Shown here piece after piece: positions 1-9,899 of a stretch of 64,000 nucleotides of DNA. Each line of letters starts with the position of its first letter. Position 1 is the stretch's first letter. The DNA is taken from positions 1,860,001-1,924,000 of the forward strand of contig NZ_CP108131.1 of assembly GCF_036203305.1 (NCBI RefSeq), read 5' to 3'. Position numbers and translations under genes: made by a program. The notes below the pieces were generated by a model. The model was not told the origin of the DNA. It saw only the letters and a list, made by a program, of their open reading frames with translations, and ran no database searches. This DNA is from Streptomyces sp. NBC_00190. GTDB lineage: Bacteria; Actinomycetota; Actinomycetes; Streptomycetales; Streptomycetaceae.

Positions 1-222
1 CAGCCCGACGGGCCGCCTCAGCCGGCCGCCGAGCACCTCGCAGATCAGGTCGGGGACCTGGCCTCGGGGCCGCTGGCCCTTCAACCACCGGGCGACGGCG
101 GTGTGTTCGTAGCGCAGGGCGAGTCCGCGGCTGCGGCCTGCCTGGTTCACGTACGCGGCGAGTCCGGCGTGGGACATTCCCGCCTCGGCGAGGAGGGCAT
201 CGAGCAGGACATTGGGCTGCAT
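1..222 (-). CDS. Partial helix-turn-helix regulator (N-terminal 74 residues)
   Basis: The reading frame runs off the left edge, so only the N-terminus is present. ATG at 222 is preceded by GGAG about 8 nt upstream. The protein begins MQPNVLLDALLAEAGMSH and contains ALRYEHTAVARWLKGQRPRG, which looks like the recognition part of an XRE-type helix-turn-helix. It resembles a family of Streptomyces regulators annotated only as 'transcriptional regulator', many with a long C-terminal region of unknown role; that is recognition from memory. A large inverted repeat lies 43-65 bp upstream of the start and may be its operator. The target genes and ligand cannot be inferred. Confidence 0.6.
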   Translation of the reverse strand, partial: MQPNVLLDALLAEAGMSHAGLAAYVNQAGRSRGLALRYEHTAVARWLKGQRPRGQVPDLICEVLGGRLRRPVGL

Positions 223-264
223 GGGCCGCTCCAAGGGCTCGTCGTTCTCAGGCTAGTGGGTGCG

Positions 265-287
265 CGGTTCACACGGGGTGTGAACCG
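265..287. promoter_or_regulatory. Perfect 10-bp inverted repeat, candidate operator
   Basis: CGGTTCACAC and GTGTGAACCG flank a 3-bp GGG centre. Immediately beyond lie two smaller palindromic elements, CGCAT-AA-ATGCG (294-305) and TGCG-ATA-CGCA (302-312). The cluster sits directly upstream of the regulator that starts at 222, where an autoregulatory site would be expected. It has no U-tract and is not next to a stop codon, so it is better read as a protein-binding site than as a terminator. The binding protein is not known. Confidence 0.55.
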
Positions 288-464
288 TGTACGCGCATAA
301 ATGCGATACGCACCCTGCCGCAGACGGGCCGTTCGGCGGTTCACTTAAGGGCCTCGCCAAGAGGCAGCTCGGGTCGTCGGCTCCCCCTCGTACAGTGCGA
401 CGACCCGTCACCGCGCCGCCCGTCCTGCTGTCTGCCCGACACTCCACGGCAGGCGGGCGGCGTC

Positions 465-511
465 CCGGTTCCGCCGGCGCCCGGTTGGTCGCCGGGCCCC
501 GGCGGAACCGG
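465..511. other. Long imperfect hairpin downstream of pheT
   Basis: CCGGTTCCGCCGG (465-477) pairs perfectly with CCGGCGGAACCGG (499-511), with smaller CCGG/CCGG pairing in the loop. It lies in the 384-bp gap between the left-edge regulator and pheT (223-606), which also holds the operator-like repeats and the pheST terminator. No plausible ORF was seen in this gap. It may be a second terminator element or a structured 3' end. Confidence 0.4.
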
Positions 512-552
512 CACCACCCCACCGGCGCTCGAGGTCGGTCACCCGAACGGAT

Positions 553-586
553 GAGGGGCGCATCCGGTGGTCCGGATGCGCCCCTC
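553..586 (-). terminator. pheST terminator hairpin
   Basis: A 15-bp perfect stem (553-567 with 572-586) closed by a TGGT tetraloop begins 20 bp beyond the pheT stop codon. There is no U-tract, as is common in Streptomyces terminators. Confidence 0.8.
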
Positions 587-606
587 GACAGGCCTCGCAG
601 TGGGCG

Positions 607-3134
607 CTACGCGCCCCGGAGCACCGCCCCGGTCCGCTCGCCGGCCAGGGCCACGGCCGCGTCACGGGCCGCCGTGGACTCCTCCGCCGTCAGCGTGCGG
701 TCCGCCGCACGGAAGCGCAGCGCGTACGCCAGGGACTTCTTGCCCTCACCGACCTGCTCACCGGTGAACACGTCGAACAGCCGCAGAGATTCGAGGAGTT
801 CACCCGCGCCCTTGCGCAGGGCGGCCTCGACGGAAGCCGCCGGAACCGACGCGTCCACGATCAGCGCGACGTCCTGGGTCGCCACCGGGAAGGAGGAGAT
901 CCGGGGCGCCTGGAGGGCGTCGCCACCGGCCGCGGCGAGGCGGTCCAGGTCGAGCTCCATCGCGCTGGTGCGGGCCGGCAGGCCCATCGCCTTGACGACG
1001 CGCGGGTGCAGCTCACCGGCGTGGCCGATGACCGTCTCCACCCCGTTCAGGGTGACGACCAGCTCGGCGCAGCGGCCCGGGTGCCAGGGACCGTACTGGC
1101 CCTGGCGGACGACGAGCTCGGCGCCGGCCAGGCCGGCCAGCGAGCGCGCGGCCTGGACCGCGTCCGCCCAGTCGGCCGGGCGGCCCTTGCCCCACCAGCC
1201 GGCCTGCTCGCGCGCGCCGGCCAGCACGACCGCGGCGTACCGCGGCTGCGCGGGCAGGGCCGCGTTCAGGGTGGCGATCTCCTCGTCCGTGGGACGCCGG
1301 TCGACGGGCAGCCGTACGGCGACACCCGGCTGCGCGGCGGCCCGGAAGACCGAACCGGTCTCGAAGAGCGCGAGGTCGTGGCTGCCCCGGCTGTCGTTGC
1401 GGCGCAGCGCGCCCAGCAGACCCGGCAGCAGCGTGGTGCGCAGCGCCGGCTCCTCGTCGGAGATCGGGTTGACCAGCTTGACGACCTGGCGGGCGGCGTC
1501 GTGCGCCGGCAGCTGGAGCTGGTCGAAGACGCCCTCACCGATGAACGGGTAGCTCAGCGCCTCGACGTAGCCCGCGCCGGCCAGCGCGCGGCCGACCTGG
1601 CGGTGCAGCTGCTGCCGCGCGGTCAGACCGCGGCCGGAGGGCACCTGCGGAAGGGTCGACGGGAGGTTCCCGTAGCCCTCCAGCCGGATGACCTCTTCGG
1701 CGAGGTCGTTGGGCTCGGCGAGGTCGGGCCGCCACGAGGGGACGGTGATGACGAGCTCGTCCTGGCCGTAGACGTCGCAGCCGATCTCCTGGAGACGGCG
1801 TACGACGGTCTCGCGGCCGTAGTCCATGCCCGCGACCCGGTCCGGGTGGTCCGCGCTCATCGCGATGGTGCGCGGGGCGCCCGGGGCGAGGAACTCGGTC
1901 ACGCCGGCCTCGGCGGTGCCGCCCGCGAGGAGCACGAGCAGGTCGACGGTCCGCTGCGCGGCCGCAGCGGCGGCGAGCGGGTCGACGCCCCGCTCGAAGC
2001 GCTTGGAGGCCTCCGAGGAGAGCTTCAGACGGCGGGCGGTGCGCGAGATCGACACGGAGTCGAAGTGCGCGGCCTCGATGACGACGTCCGTGGTCCCGGT
2101 GACGGCGCCCGTCTCGGGGTCGGTCACGGAGTCGGCGATCTCGGTGTTGGCGCCGCCCATGACACCGGCGAGGCCGATCGGCCCGCTGTTGTCGGTGATC
2201 ACCAGGTCCTCGGCGTCGAGCGTGCGCTTGACCCCGTCGAGGGTGGTGAACTTCTCGCCCTGCTCGGCACGGCGGACACCGATGGTGCCCTCGATGCTGG
2301 AGCGGTCGTAGGCGTGCAGCGGCTGGCCGAGCTCCAGCATCACGTAGTTGGTGATGTCCACGGCGAGCGAGATCGGGCGCATGCCGGCCTTCTGGAGGCG
2401 GCGGGTGAGCCAGATCGGGGAGCGCGCGTCGGGGTCGAGGCCGGTCACCGTGCGGGCGGTGAAGCGGTCGCAGCCGGCCGGGTCGTCGACCTTGACCGGG
2501 TAGCCGTACGAGTTCGGCGCGGGCACGTCGAGCAGCGCCGGGTCGCGCAGCGGCAGGCCGTACGCGGTCGCCGCCTCGCGGGCGACACCGCGCATGGACA
2601 TGCAGTAGCCGCGGTCCGGGGTGATGTCGATGTCGAGGACCTCGTCGACGAGCTGGAGCAGCTCGATCGCGTCGGTGCCGACCTCGTGCTCGGGCGGCAG
2701 CACGATGATGCCGTGCGTGCCGTCGTCGCCCATGCCCAGCTCGTCGCCGGAGCAGATCATGCCGTGCGAGGTGCGGCCGTACGTCTTGCGCGAGGCGATC
2801 GCGAAGTCGCCGGGCAGGACCGCGCCGGGCAGGACCACGACGACCTTGTCGCCGACGGAGAAGTTCCGGGCGCCGCAGACGATCTCCTGCGGCTCGCCGG
2901 TGCCGTTGGCCTGGCCGACGTCGACCGTGCAGAAGCGGATCGGCTTGCGGAAGCCCTCCAGCTCCTCGATGGTCAGCACCTGACCGACGACGAGCGGGCC
3001 CTTCAGGCCGCCGCCGAGCTGCTCGACGGTCTCGACCTCGAGGCCGGCGTCGACGAGCTTGTGGGCCACGTCACGGCCGGTCTCACCCGCGGGGAGGTCG
3101 ACGTACTCCCGCAGCCAGGAAAGCGGGACGCGCA

Positions 3135-3135
<1 letters not shown>
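607..3135 (-). CDS. pheT: Phenylalanine-tRNA ligase beta subunit
   Basis: This 842-residue protein is the beta chain of the cytoplasmic alpha2-beta2 enzyme that charges tRNA-Phe. The start [15 protein letters not shown] is typical of bacterial PheT. An EMAP-like OB-fold tRNA-binding domain lies around residues 40-150 ([15 protein letters not shown]). The B3/4 domain, which in characterised enzymes carries editing activity against Tyr-tRNA-Phe, spans about 215-390. The B5 domain lies near 415-490 and the FDX-ACB anticodon-binding domain near 745-842 ([17 protein letters not shown]). Length is normal for actinobacteria. Its ATG overlaps the pheS stop by one base (TGATG), so translation of the two subunits is probably coupled. 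A strong hairpin follows. Confidence 0.98.
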
Positions 3136-4418
<1,283 letters not shown>

Positions 4419-5720
4419 CTACTGCGTGAGGTACGCCGGGGCGCTCACGGGCAGGATAAATCGGAATTCGGCGCCGCCACCGGGGCCGCGGCCGACCGTG
4501 ATGGTGCCGCCGTGCGCCTCCACGATGCCCTTGACGATGTAAAGGCCCAGGCCGGTGCCGCCGCGCTTGCTCCCCCGCCAGAAGCGGGTGAAGACGCGGC
4601 CCATCGACTCCTCGGGGATCCCGGGGCCTTCGTCGGTCACGGTGACGGCGGTTCCCTTCTCATGCGGCGACAGGTCGATGGTGACCGTTCCCTCGCCGTG
4701 GCGCACCGCATTTTCGAGGAGGTTGCCGAGGATCTGGTCGATCTTGTCCGGATCGGCCCACAGGTCGGGGAGCGGGCGGCTCACCCGTACGAGGAACCGC
4801 TCGGGGGCCTGGCCGTTCGCGGTGAGCGCCTGGACGTGGCGGCCGACGGCGGTGGCGATGTCGACCGGCTGGCGGCGCACCTCCAGGCGGCCGGAGTCGA
4901 TGCGGGAGATGTCGAGGAGCTCGGCGATGAGGCGGGTGACGCGGTTGGCGTCGGCGTCGACGGTCTCCAGCATCAGCCGCTTCTGGTCGTCGGTGAACCG
5001 CTCCCACTTGGCGAGCAGGGTCGCGGTGAACCCCTTGACGGAGGTGAGCGGGGAGCGCAGCTCGTGGGCGACGGTGGCGATCAGCTCGGCGTGGCTGCGC
5101 TCGGTGCGGCGGCGGGCCTCGGTGCCGCGCAGGGTGACGACGAGGCGGCGCAGCGGGCCCGTGGGGTGGGTGCGGACGTACCGGGCGGAGACCAGCACCT
5201 CGCGCCCGCCGGGGAGCAGGAGGTTGCGCTCGGGCTGGCCGCGGCGGGTGGCGAGGCCGCCGTACGGATCGGTCAGCGCCCACCAGCGGCGGCCTTCGAG
5301 GTCCTCCAGCGGCAGCGCCCGGCCGATGGGCGCGCCGAGGGCCTGCCGGGGGTCGGTGGCGGTCATCCGGGCGGCGGCCCGGTTGAAGCAGATGACCCGC
5401 CCGGTGGCGTCGGCGACGACGAGCCCGTCGGGCAGCTCGTCGGGATCGATCCCGAACCCCTCGCCCGCGTACGCCGGGGCGGCCGTGGCGCCTTCGGACT
5501 GCGGGAACACACCGGTGCGGACCTTGGGGGCGTGGCCCCGCCCGCCCGACACCGCCTGCGGCGGTACCGCGGGCAGTCCGTCGCGCGCGTCCGCGTGGGG
5601 CGGGGCGGCGGGCTGCGTGGCCGCGGAGCCCTGCCCGTGCGCCCGGGCCTGCGGGAACCACGCCTCGGCCGCGTCAGCGGCCCCCGCGGCGCCGGGTGAG
5701 CTGTTCGTACCGACGGTCAT
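4419..5720 (-). CDS. Soluble PAS-domain sensor histidine kinase
   Basis: A 433-residue kinase without a predicted membrane segment, so the signal is probably cytoplasmic. Residues 1-90 are low-complexity and Ala/Pro/Gly-rich. A PAS-like domain covers about 92-200 (LPDGLVVADATGRVICFNRAA). The HisKA box has the phosphoacceptor His219 in TVAHELRSPLTSVKGF. The ATPase domain shows the N box (NLLENAVRH), G1 (DEGPGIPE) and G2 (GGTGLGL). No response regulator gene is adjacent; the nearest is 49 kb away at 54598, so the partner is unknown. The start is uncertain: an in-frame GTG lies five codons upstream, with GGAG too close. It ends 156 bp before pheS. The orthologous position in S. coelicolor is also a kinase. 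Confidence 0.9.
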   Translation of the reverse strand: MTVGTNSSPGAAGAADAAEAWFPQARAHGQGSAATQPAAPPHADARDGLPAVPPQAVSGGRGHAPKVRTGVFPQSEGATAAPAYAGEGFGIDPDELPDGLVVADATGRVICFNRAAARMTATDPRQALGAPIGRALPLEDLEGRRWWALTDPYGGLATRRGQPERNLLLPGGREVLVSARYVRTHPTGPLRRLVVTLRGTEARRRTERSHAELIATVAHELRSPLTSVKGFTATLLAKWERFTDDQKRLMLETVDADANRVTRLIAELLDISRIDSGRLEVRRQPVDIATAVGRHVQALTANGQAPERFLVRVSRPLPDLWADPDKIDQILGNLLENAVRHGEGTVTIDLSPHEKGTAVTVTDEGPGIPEESMGRVFTRFWRGSKRGGTGLGLYIVKGIVEAHGGTITVGRGPGGGAEFRFILPVSAPAYLTQ

Positions 5721-5776
5721 GTCCCCGTACCCCACATCTCCGAGTAGCGCAGTGGGCCCCCCGGGCCGCCACATTA

Positions 5777-6637
<861 letters not shown>

Positions 6638-6711
6638 CGTCTCAGGGTTCTCTCTCGCGCGGGGCGCGGGGTCGCGGGGGGGGTGTGCCCCTCCGGTGCG
6701 GGGCGAACGCA

Positions 6712-6745
6712 CACGGACCCGCAGGCAATCGCCTGCGGGTCCGTG
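6712..6745 (-). terminator. Terminator of the infC-rpmI-rplT operon
   Basis: A 15-bp perfect stem (CACGGACCCGCAGGC at 6712-6726 with its complement at 6731-6745) is closed by an AATC loop. It lies 32 bp after the rplT stop codon. No T-run follows. Confidence 0.85.
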
Positions 6746-6777
6746 GGTGCCGACTGCTTCACGCGGCCGGCAAAGCC

Positions 6778-7164
6778 TTACGCAGCAGCCTTGGGGGCGT
6801 TGACGTCGGCCGGGAGGGCCTTCTGCGCGACCTCGACCAGCGCGGCGAACGCGTTGGCGTCGTTGACGGCCAGCTCGGCGAGGATCTTGCGGTCCACCTC
6901 GATGTTGGCGGCCTTCAGACCCTGGATGAGGCGGTTGTACGTCATGCCGTTCTGGCGGGCAGCGGCGTTGATGCGCTGGATCCACAGCTGACGGAAGTCG
7001 CCCTTGCGCTTCTTGCGGTCGTTGAAGTTGTAGACCAGCGAGTGGGTGACCTGCTCCTTGGCCTTGCGGTACAGGCGCGAACGCTGACCGCGGTAGCCGG
7101 AGGCCGCCTCGAGGATTGCCCGGCGCTTCTTGTGGGCGTTTACTGCCCGCTTGACGCGTGCCAC
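6778..7164 (-). CDS. rplT: 50S ribosomal protein bL20
   Basis: 128 residues beginning [18 protein letters not shown], the standard start of bL20, which is required early in large-subunit assembly and binds 23S rRNA. The start is GTG at 7164, preceded by AAGGAGTT with good spacing. The basic N-terminal arm and the conserved [20 protein letters not shown] segment are intact. In other bacteria bL20 represses its own operon by binding mRNA that mimics its rRNA site. Here a long hairpin fills the rpmI-rplT gap and a structured leader precedes infC, both plausible sites for such control, although that is inferred from other species. An operon terminator follows. Confidence 0.98.
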   Translation of the reverse strand: MARVKRAVNAHKKRRAILEAASGYRGQRSRLYRKAKEQVTHSLVYNFNDRKKRKGDFRQLWIQRINAAARQNGMTYNRLIQGLKAANIEVDRKILAELAVNDANAFAALVEVAQKALPADVNAPKAAA

Positions 7165-7231
7165 TTTTTAACTCCTTGTAGCGGGGCCGTGGGTGTCTTC
7201 ACACGGCCCGAATTCGATGGGGTCCCGGTCT

Positions 7232-7269
7232 TGACGTCACCGCTCCCGGCAGGGGAGCGGAGGACGTCA
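7232..7269 (-). promoter_or_regulatory. Bipartite hairpin across the rpmI stop and rpmI-rplT gap
   Basis: TGACGTC (7232-7238) pairs with GACGTCA (7263-7269). Inside it, CGCTCCC (7241-7247) pairs with GGGAGCG (7253-7259), separated by small internal loops. The 3'-most plus-strand bases include the rpmI stop codon. A two-helix stem with an internal loop immediately upstream of rplT is the kind of structure that could be bound by bL20 or could influence translational coupling. There is no U-tract, and rplT must be transcribed through it. Confidence 0.55.
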
Positions 7270-7461
7270 CTTGCCGAGAAGCTTCTTGATCTTCGCGGCG
7301 TCGCCGGGGGCCATCTCCGCGGTGCCGGTCAGGCGGCGGGTGACACGGGACGACTTGTGCTCGAGCAGGTGGCGCTTGCCGGCGCGCTCACGGAGCACCT
7401 TGCCGGAGCCGGTGATCTTGAAGCGCTTCTTGGAACCGCTGTGCGTCTTGTTCTTCGGCAT
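7267..7461 (-). CDS. rpmI: 50S ribosomal protein bL35
   Basis: 64 residues, [20 protein letters not shown], the invariant bL35 N-terminus. The open frame extends 23 codons upstream, but the family always starts at this Met, which has AGGAGATAAC-type purine-rich sequence before it. bL35 is a small basic protein of the large ribosomal subunit. The gene lies between infC and rplT in the standard bacterial order, 104 bp after infC and 102 bp before rplT. Confidence 0.98.
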   Translation of the reverse strand: MPKNKTHSGSKKRFKITGSGKVLRERAGKRHLLEHKSSRVTRRLTGTAEMAPGDAAKIKKLLGK

Positions 7462-7565
7462 AGCGCCGTTATCTCCTCGTCGGTGGCGCTCCCACCGGTC
7501 CGGTACCGGACCGGTTCGTGGGAGCGTCATGTTGTATCGGTGATCCGAGACGGGCTGCCCCGGAA

Positions 7566-8276
7566 TCAGGCCTCGGTGTTCGGCTCCTGGGCGGGCGCCT
7601 CGTCGGCGACAGCCTCGGTGGCCTCGACCTCGGTGACTGCATCCTCGGCGGTCTCCTCGGAAGGAGCCTCGTCGGAAGGAGCCTCGTCGCCGGTGAGGGC
7701 GACACCCTGGCGCTCGGCCTTGCGGGCGGCCTGCGCCTCGCGGGCTTCGGCCATCGCCTCGGTCTTCTTCTTGTGCGGACCGAGGACCATGATCATGTTT
7801 CGGCCGTCCTGCTTCGGGTTCGACTCGATGAACCCGAGGTCCTCGACGTCCGAAGCGAGACGCTGCAGCAGTCGGTAGCCGAGTTCCGGCCGGGACTGCT
7901 CGCGACCACGGAACATGATCGTGATCTTGACCTTGTCGCCCTGCTTGAGGAACCGAACGACGTGACCCTTCTTGGTGTCATAGTCGTGCGGGTCGATCTT
8001 CGGCCGGAGCTTCATTTCCTTGATGACCGTGTGCGCCTGGTTCTTGCGCGCCTCACGGGCCTTCATGGCCGACTCGTACTTGAACTTGCCGTAGTCCATG
8101 AGCTTGCAGACCGGCGGGCGTGCGGACGCCGCGACCTCGACCAGGTCGAGGTCGTACTCCTGCGCGAGCTCAAGCGCCTTGGCAAGCGGCACGATGCCGA
8201 CCTGCTCGCCGCTGGGACCGACAAGCCGTACCTCGGGAACGCGAATCCGGTCGTTGATGCGGGGCTCGGTGCTGAT
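7566..8276 (-). CDS. infC: Translation initiation factor IF-3, predicted AUC start
   Basis: IF-3 binds the 30S subunit, blocks premature 50S joining and proofreads the start codon and initiator tRNA. The predicted product has 236 residues. The N-domain covers about 1-75 ([37 protein letters not shown]), a linker rich in Lys follows, and the C-domain spans about 85-172 ([20 protein letters not shown], then [12 protein letters not shown]). The last ~60 residues are an acidic Ala/Glu-rich tail typical of actinobacteria. The conserved N-terminus has no ATG, GTG or TTG: the frame is closed by TGA 21 codons upstream and no canonical start lies in between. GAGGAGG sits 4 nt before ATC at 8276. The first canonical codon, GTG at 8192, would delete 28 conserved residues. 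Confidence 0.95.
   Translation of the reverse strand: MSTEPRINDRIRVPEVRLVGPSGEQVGIVPLAKALELAQEYDLDLVEVAASARPPVCKLMDYGKFKYESAMKAREARKNQAHTVIKEMKLRPKIDPHDYDTKKGHVVRFLKQGDKVKITIMFRGREQSRPELGYRLLQRLASDVEDLGFIESNPKQDGRNMIMVLGPHKKKTEAMAEAREAQAARKAERQGVALTGDEAPSDEAPSEETAEDAVTEVEATEAVADEAPAQEPNTEA
7657..7686 (-). repeat. 15-bp exact tandem repeat in the IF-3 tail
   Basis: Two adjacent copies of TCGGAAGGAGCCTCG encode a duplicated DEAPS in the acidic C-terminal extension. The repeat keeps frame, so copy number could vary without disrupting the protein. Confidence 0.85.
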
Positions 8277-8571
8277 GGATCCTCCTCGGTAGCACCAGAC
8301 GGCTGCCTGGCAGACAGCCGCTGACGTGTATTTCCGTCAGACCGACCGCAGCGGGGAGAATGAAAAAAGCCCCGCCGGGCACAGGCAGGGGCTCCAAAAC
8401 GACCGGAGCACCGCCACGTGCGAACCGTGGGGCGCAGACTCGGGCAGCTTTCCATCGTCCGTACGGAACGATGGATGCCGCCTGACCGGTGACCCGCCTC
8501 CCGTGAGGGTGGTCGGGTGGGAGATCGGAGCCTCCACTTGTGGGCCGGGGACATACGTCTCCGGCCGGTCG
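8277..8571 (-). promoter_or_regulatory. Structured 5' leader of infC-rpmI-rplT
   Basis: About 295 nt separate the predicted transcription start from the infC start. In transcript order the leader contains: a bulged hairpin CCATCGTTCC/GGACGATGG (plus-strand 8452-8474); a short GCTCC/GGAGC pairing that overlaps the terminator arm and could act as anti-terminator; the U-tract terminator at 8363-8393; and two hairpins, CTGACG/CGTCAG (8321-8340) and CGGCTG/CAGCCG (8300-8320), just before the Shine-Dalgarno sequence. In Bacillus the equivalent operon is controlled by bL20 through a leader terminator, but I cannot see the Bacillus L20-leader consensus here. The ligand is therefore open. An 80-codon frame across 8337-8579 has no family features and is probably not a gene. 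Confidence 0.7.
8363..8393 (-). terminator. Intrinsic terminator (attenuator) inside the infC leader
   Basis: AGCCCC and GGGGCT form the stem, with further GC pairing inside, and the transcript continues with six U residues (plus-strand A-run 8363-8368). It lies 87 nt upstream of the infC start. It is the only hairpin noted in the window with a classical U-tract, and its position between promoter and gene suggests premature termination. Confidence 0.8.
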
Positions 8572-8577
8572 TGACCC

Positions 8578-8583
8578 AATATA
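8578..8583 (-). promoter_or_regulatory. Candidate extended -10 promoter for infC
   Basis: Read on the minus strand the sequence is TGC-TATATT, an extended -10 element in an otherwise GC-rich stretch. No convincing -35 hexamer is present at 17-18 bp, which extended -10 promoters can tolerate. The predicted start is near 8571. Confidence 0.5.
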
Positions 8584-8655
8584 GCATTCCGCGCCAGGGC
8601 CGCTCACCCGGCGCTCCGGTCGGGGGCACCCGCCGACCGGCTTATCGTGTGAAGC

Positions 8656-9033
8656 ATGACTGACGCGACCCTCCCCGCCGACCCCGCTGCCGACGCCGCC
8701 CCCGATTACGACGCCATGACCCGCGACATCGCGGACGTCCCCGCGGTCGAGGTGATCACCACGGTGGCCGTGCACCTGCTGAGCGCCGCGGCGGTCAACC
8801 TGGGCCTGGACAAGCCCGATTCCGAGCACAAGGACCTCGACGAGGCCCGCAAGCTGATCACGGCCCTGGCCGGCCTGGTCACCGCGAGCGCCACCGAGAT
8901 CAGCTCCTTCCACGCCGCCCCGCTGCGCGACGGCCTGAAGTCGCTCCAGCTCGCCTTCCGCGAGGCCTCGATCGTCCCGGACGAGCCGGGCCAGGGGCCG
9001 GGCGAGAAGTACACCGGCCCGGTCTTCGGCTGA
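8656..9033 (+). CDS. DUF1844 family protein
   Basis: A 125-residue acidic, cytoplasmic protein. After an Ala/Asp-rich N-terminus, the conserved part runs from about residue 28 (DVPAVEVITTVAVHLLSAAAVNLGL) through DLDEARKLITALAGLVTASA, which is the DUF1844 pattern. No enzymatic motif is visible and the family's function is unknown. It is divergent from infC, sharing the 72-bp plus leader interval, and converges on the SseB-like gene with a terminator between them. Its position next to infC is conserved in Streptomyces by recollection, but this does not establish a role in translation. Confidence 0.85.
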   Translation: MTDATLPADPAADAAPDYDAMTRDIADVPAVEVITTVAVHLLSAAAVNLGLDKPDSEHKDLDEARKLITALAGLVTASATEISSFHAAPLRDGLKSLQLAFREASIVPDEPGQGPGEKYTGPVFG

Positions 9034-9059
9034 TCGCGCCCCACCCCCGGCACCACGAC

Positions 9060-9093
9060 GGCCGGTGCGCCCCCGCGAAGGGGCGCACCGGCC
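9060..9093. terminator. Bidirectional terminator
   Basis: A 14-bp perfect stem (GGCCGGTGCGCCCC at 9060-9073 with 9080-9093) has a 6-nt loop. It lies between the convergent stop codons at 9033 and 9132. Confidence 0.85.
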
Positions 9094-9131
9094 CTCTCAC
9101 GTGCGGGCCTCGTCCGCGGATCCGGCCGTGG

Positions 9132-9887
9132 TCAGCGGCTGAACAACGCCTCGCCGGGCGGGGCCGGGGCGTCCGCGGGCAGCAGCGCCAGGTCCAGCCC
9201 GCGCACCAGCCGGCCCCGCAGCGTCGCGTCCGCCGCCAGGGCCTCGGCGACCCGGCGGGCCGCCGAAGCCGCCGCGGCCTGGCCGTCCGCGGCCGGCACG
9301 ATCGCGAGGGTGCCGTCGGAGTCCGCGGAGCCCGGGCCCAGGTAGGCGCGCAGGACGGTCGGCTCCGCCGCCACGACGGCCCGTACGGCCTCGCGTACGG
9401 CCGGATCGGCGAGCGGGTCCGCGTCCGTGCGGCCCTCGGCCAGCGCGAGCAGCGCGGAGCCGGTCAGCTGGTAGGTGACCGGGCCGGCCAGGTCCAGCAC
9501 CACGGTGTCGGCCTTCTCGTGCGCGGCGGCCGCCAGGGCCTGGTGCAGCGGGACCGCCACCGGCCGGGCAGCCGGGTCCCAGAGCGCGAGCGAGGCGATG
9601 GAGGTGAAGGCGGGCAGCGCCCGCCGGTCGCCCGCCCGCAGCGTCGGGACGGCCATGTCGCTGGTCTTCTCGCGCTTCAGGCCCGTCTCGGGGTCCGTCT
9701 CCACCTCGCCGAGGACGGCGACGACCGGGACCAGCAGGCGGGCGTCCTTCAGGGCCGCCAGCACCTGCGGTTCGTTCGACCGGTCCGCGGCCCACGCGGC
9801 CAGGGCCGCGCTCAGCCGGGGGTCGGCCGAGCCGTCGTCGTCGGAGAAGCCCGGGTCGGGAATGTTCTTGTTCGCCATGTTCGCCAC
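9132..9887 (-). CDS. SseB-domain protein
   Basis: 251 residues from GTG at 9887; an ATG three codons inside is an equally good start. The protein carries the SseB N-terminal-like fold: DPRLSAALAAWAADRSNEPQVLAALKDARLLVPVVAVL near residues 20-60, then TLRAGDRRALPAFTSIASLALWDP. It has no signal peptide or membrane helix. E. coli SseB was named for enhanced serine sensitivity, and the domain's biochemical role is not established. It sits 12 bp downstream of the mycosin gene start-to-stop chain, in the same direction, so it may be the last gene of that unit. Confidence 0.8.
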   Translation of the reverse strand: MANMANKNIPDPGFSDDDGSADPRLSAALAAWAADRSNEPQVLAALKDARLLVPVVAVLGEVETDPETGLKREKTSDMAVPTLRAGDRRALPAFTSIASLALWDPAARPVAVPLHQALAAAAHEKADTVVLDLAGPVTYQLTGSALLALAEGRTDADPLADPAVREAVRAVVAAEPTVLRAYLGPGSADSDGTLAIVPAADGQAAAASAARRVAEALAADATLRGRLVRGLDLALLPADAPAPPGEALFSR

Positions 9888-9899
9888 AGTTACCCGACC

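Noticed and set aside
8337..8579. 80-codon frame in the infC leader
   Set aside because: No ribosome-binding site, no recognisable sequence, and it overlaps the terminator and hairpins; a leader peptide is possible but unsupported.
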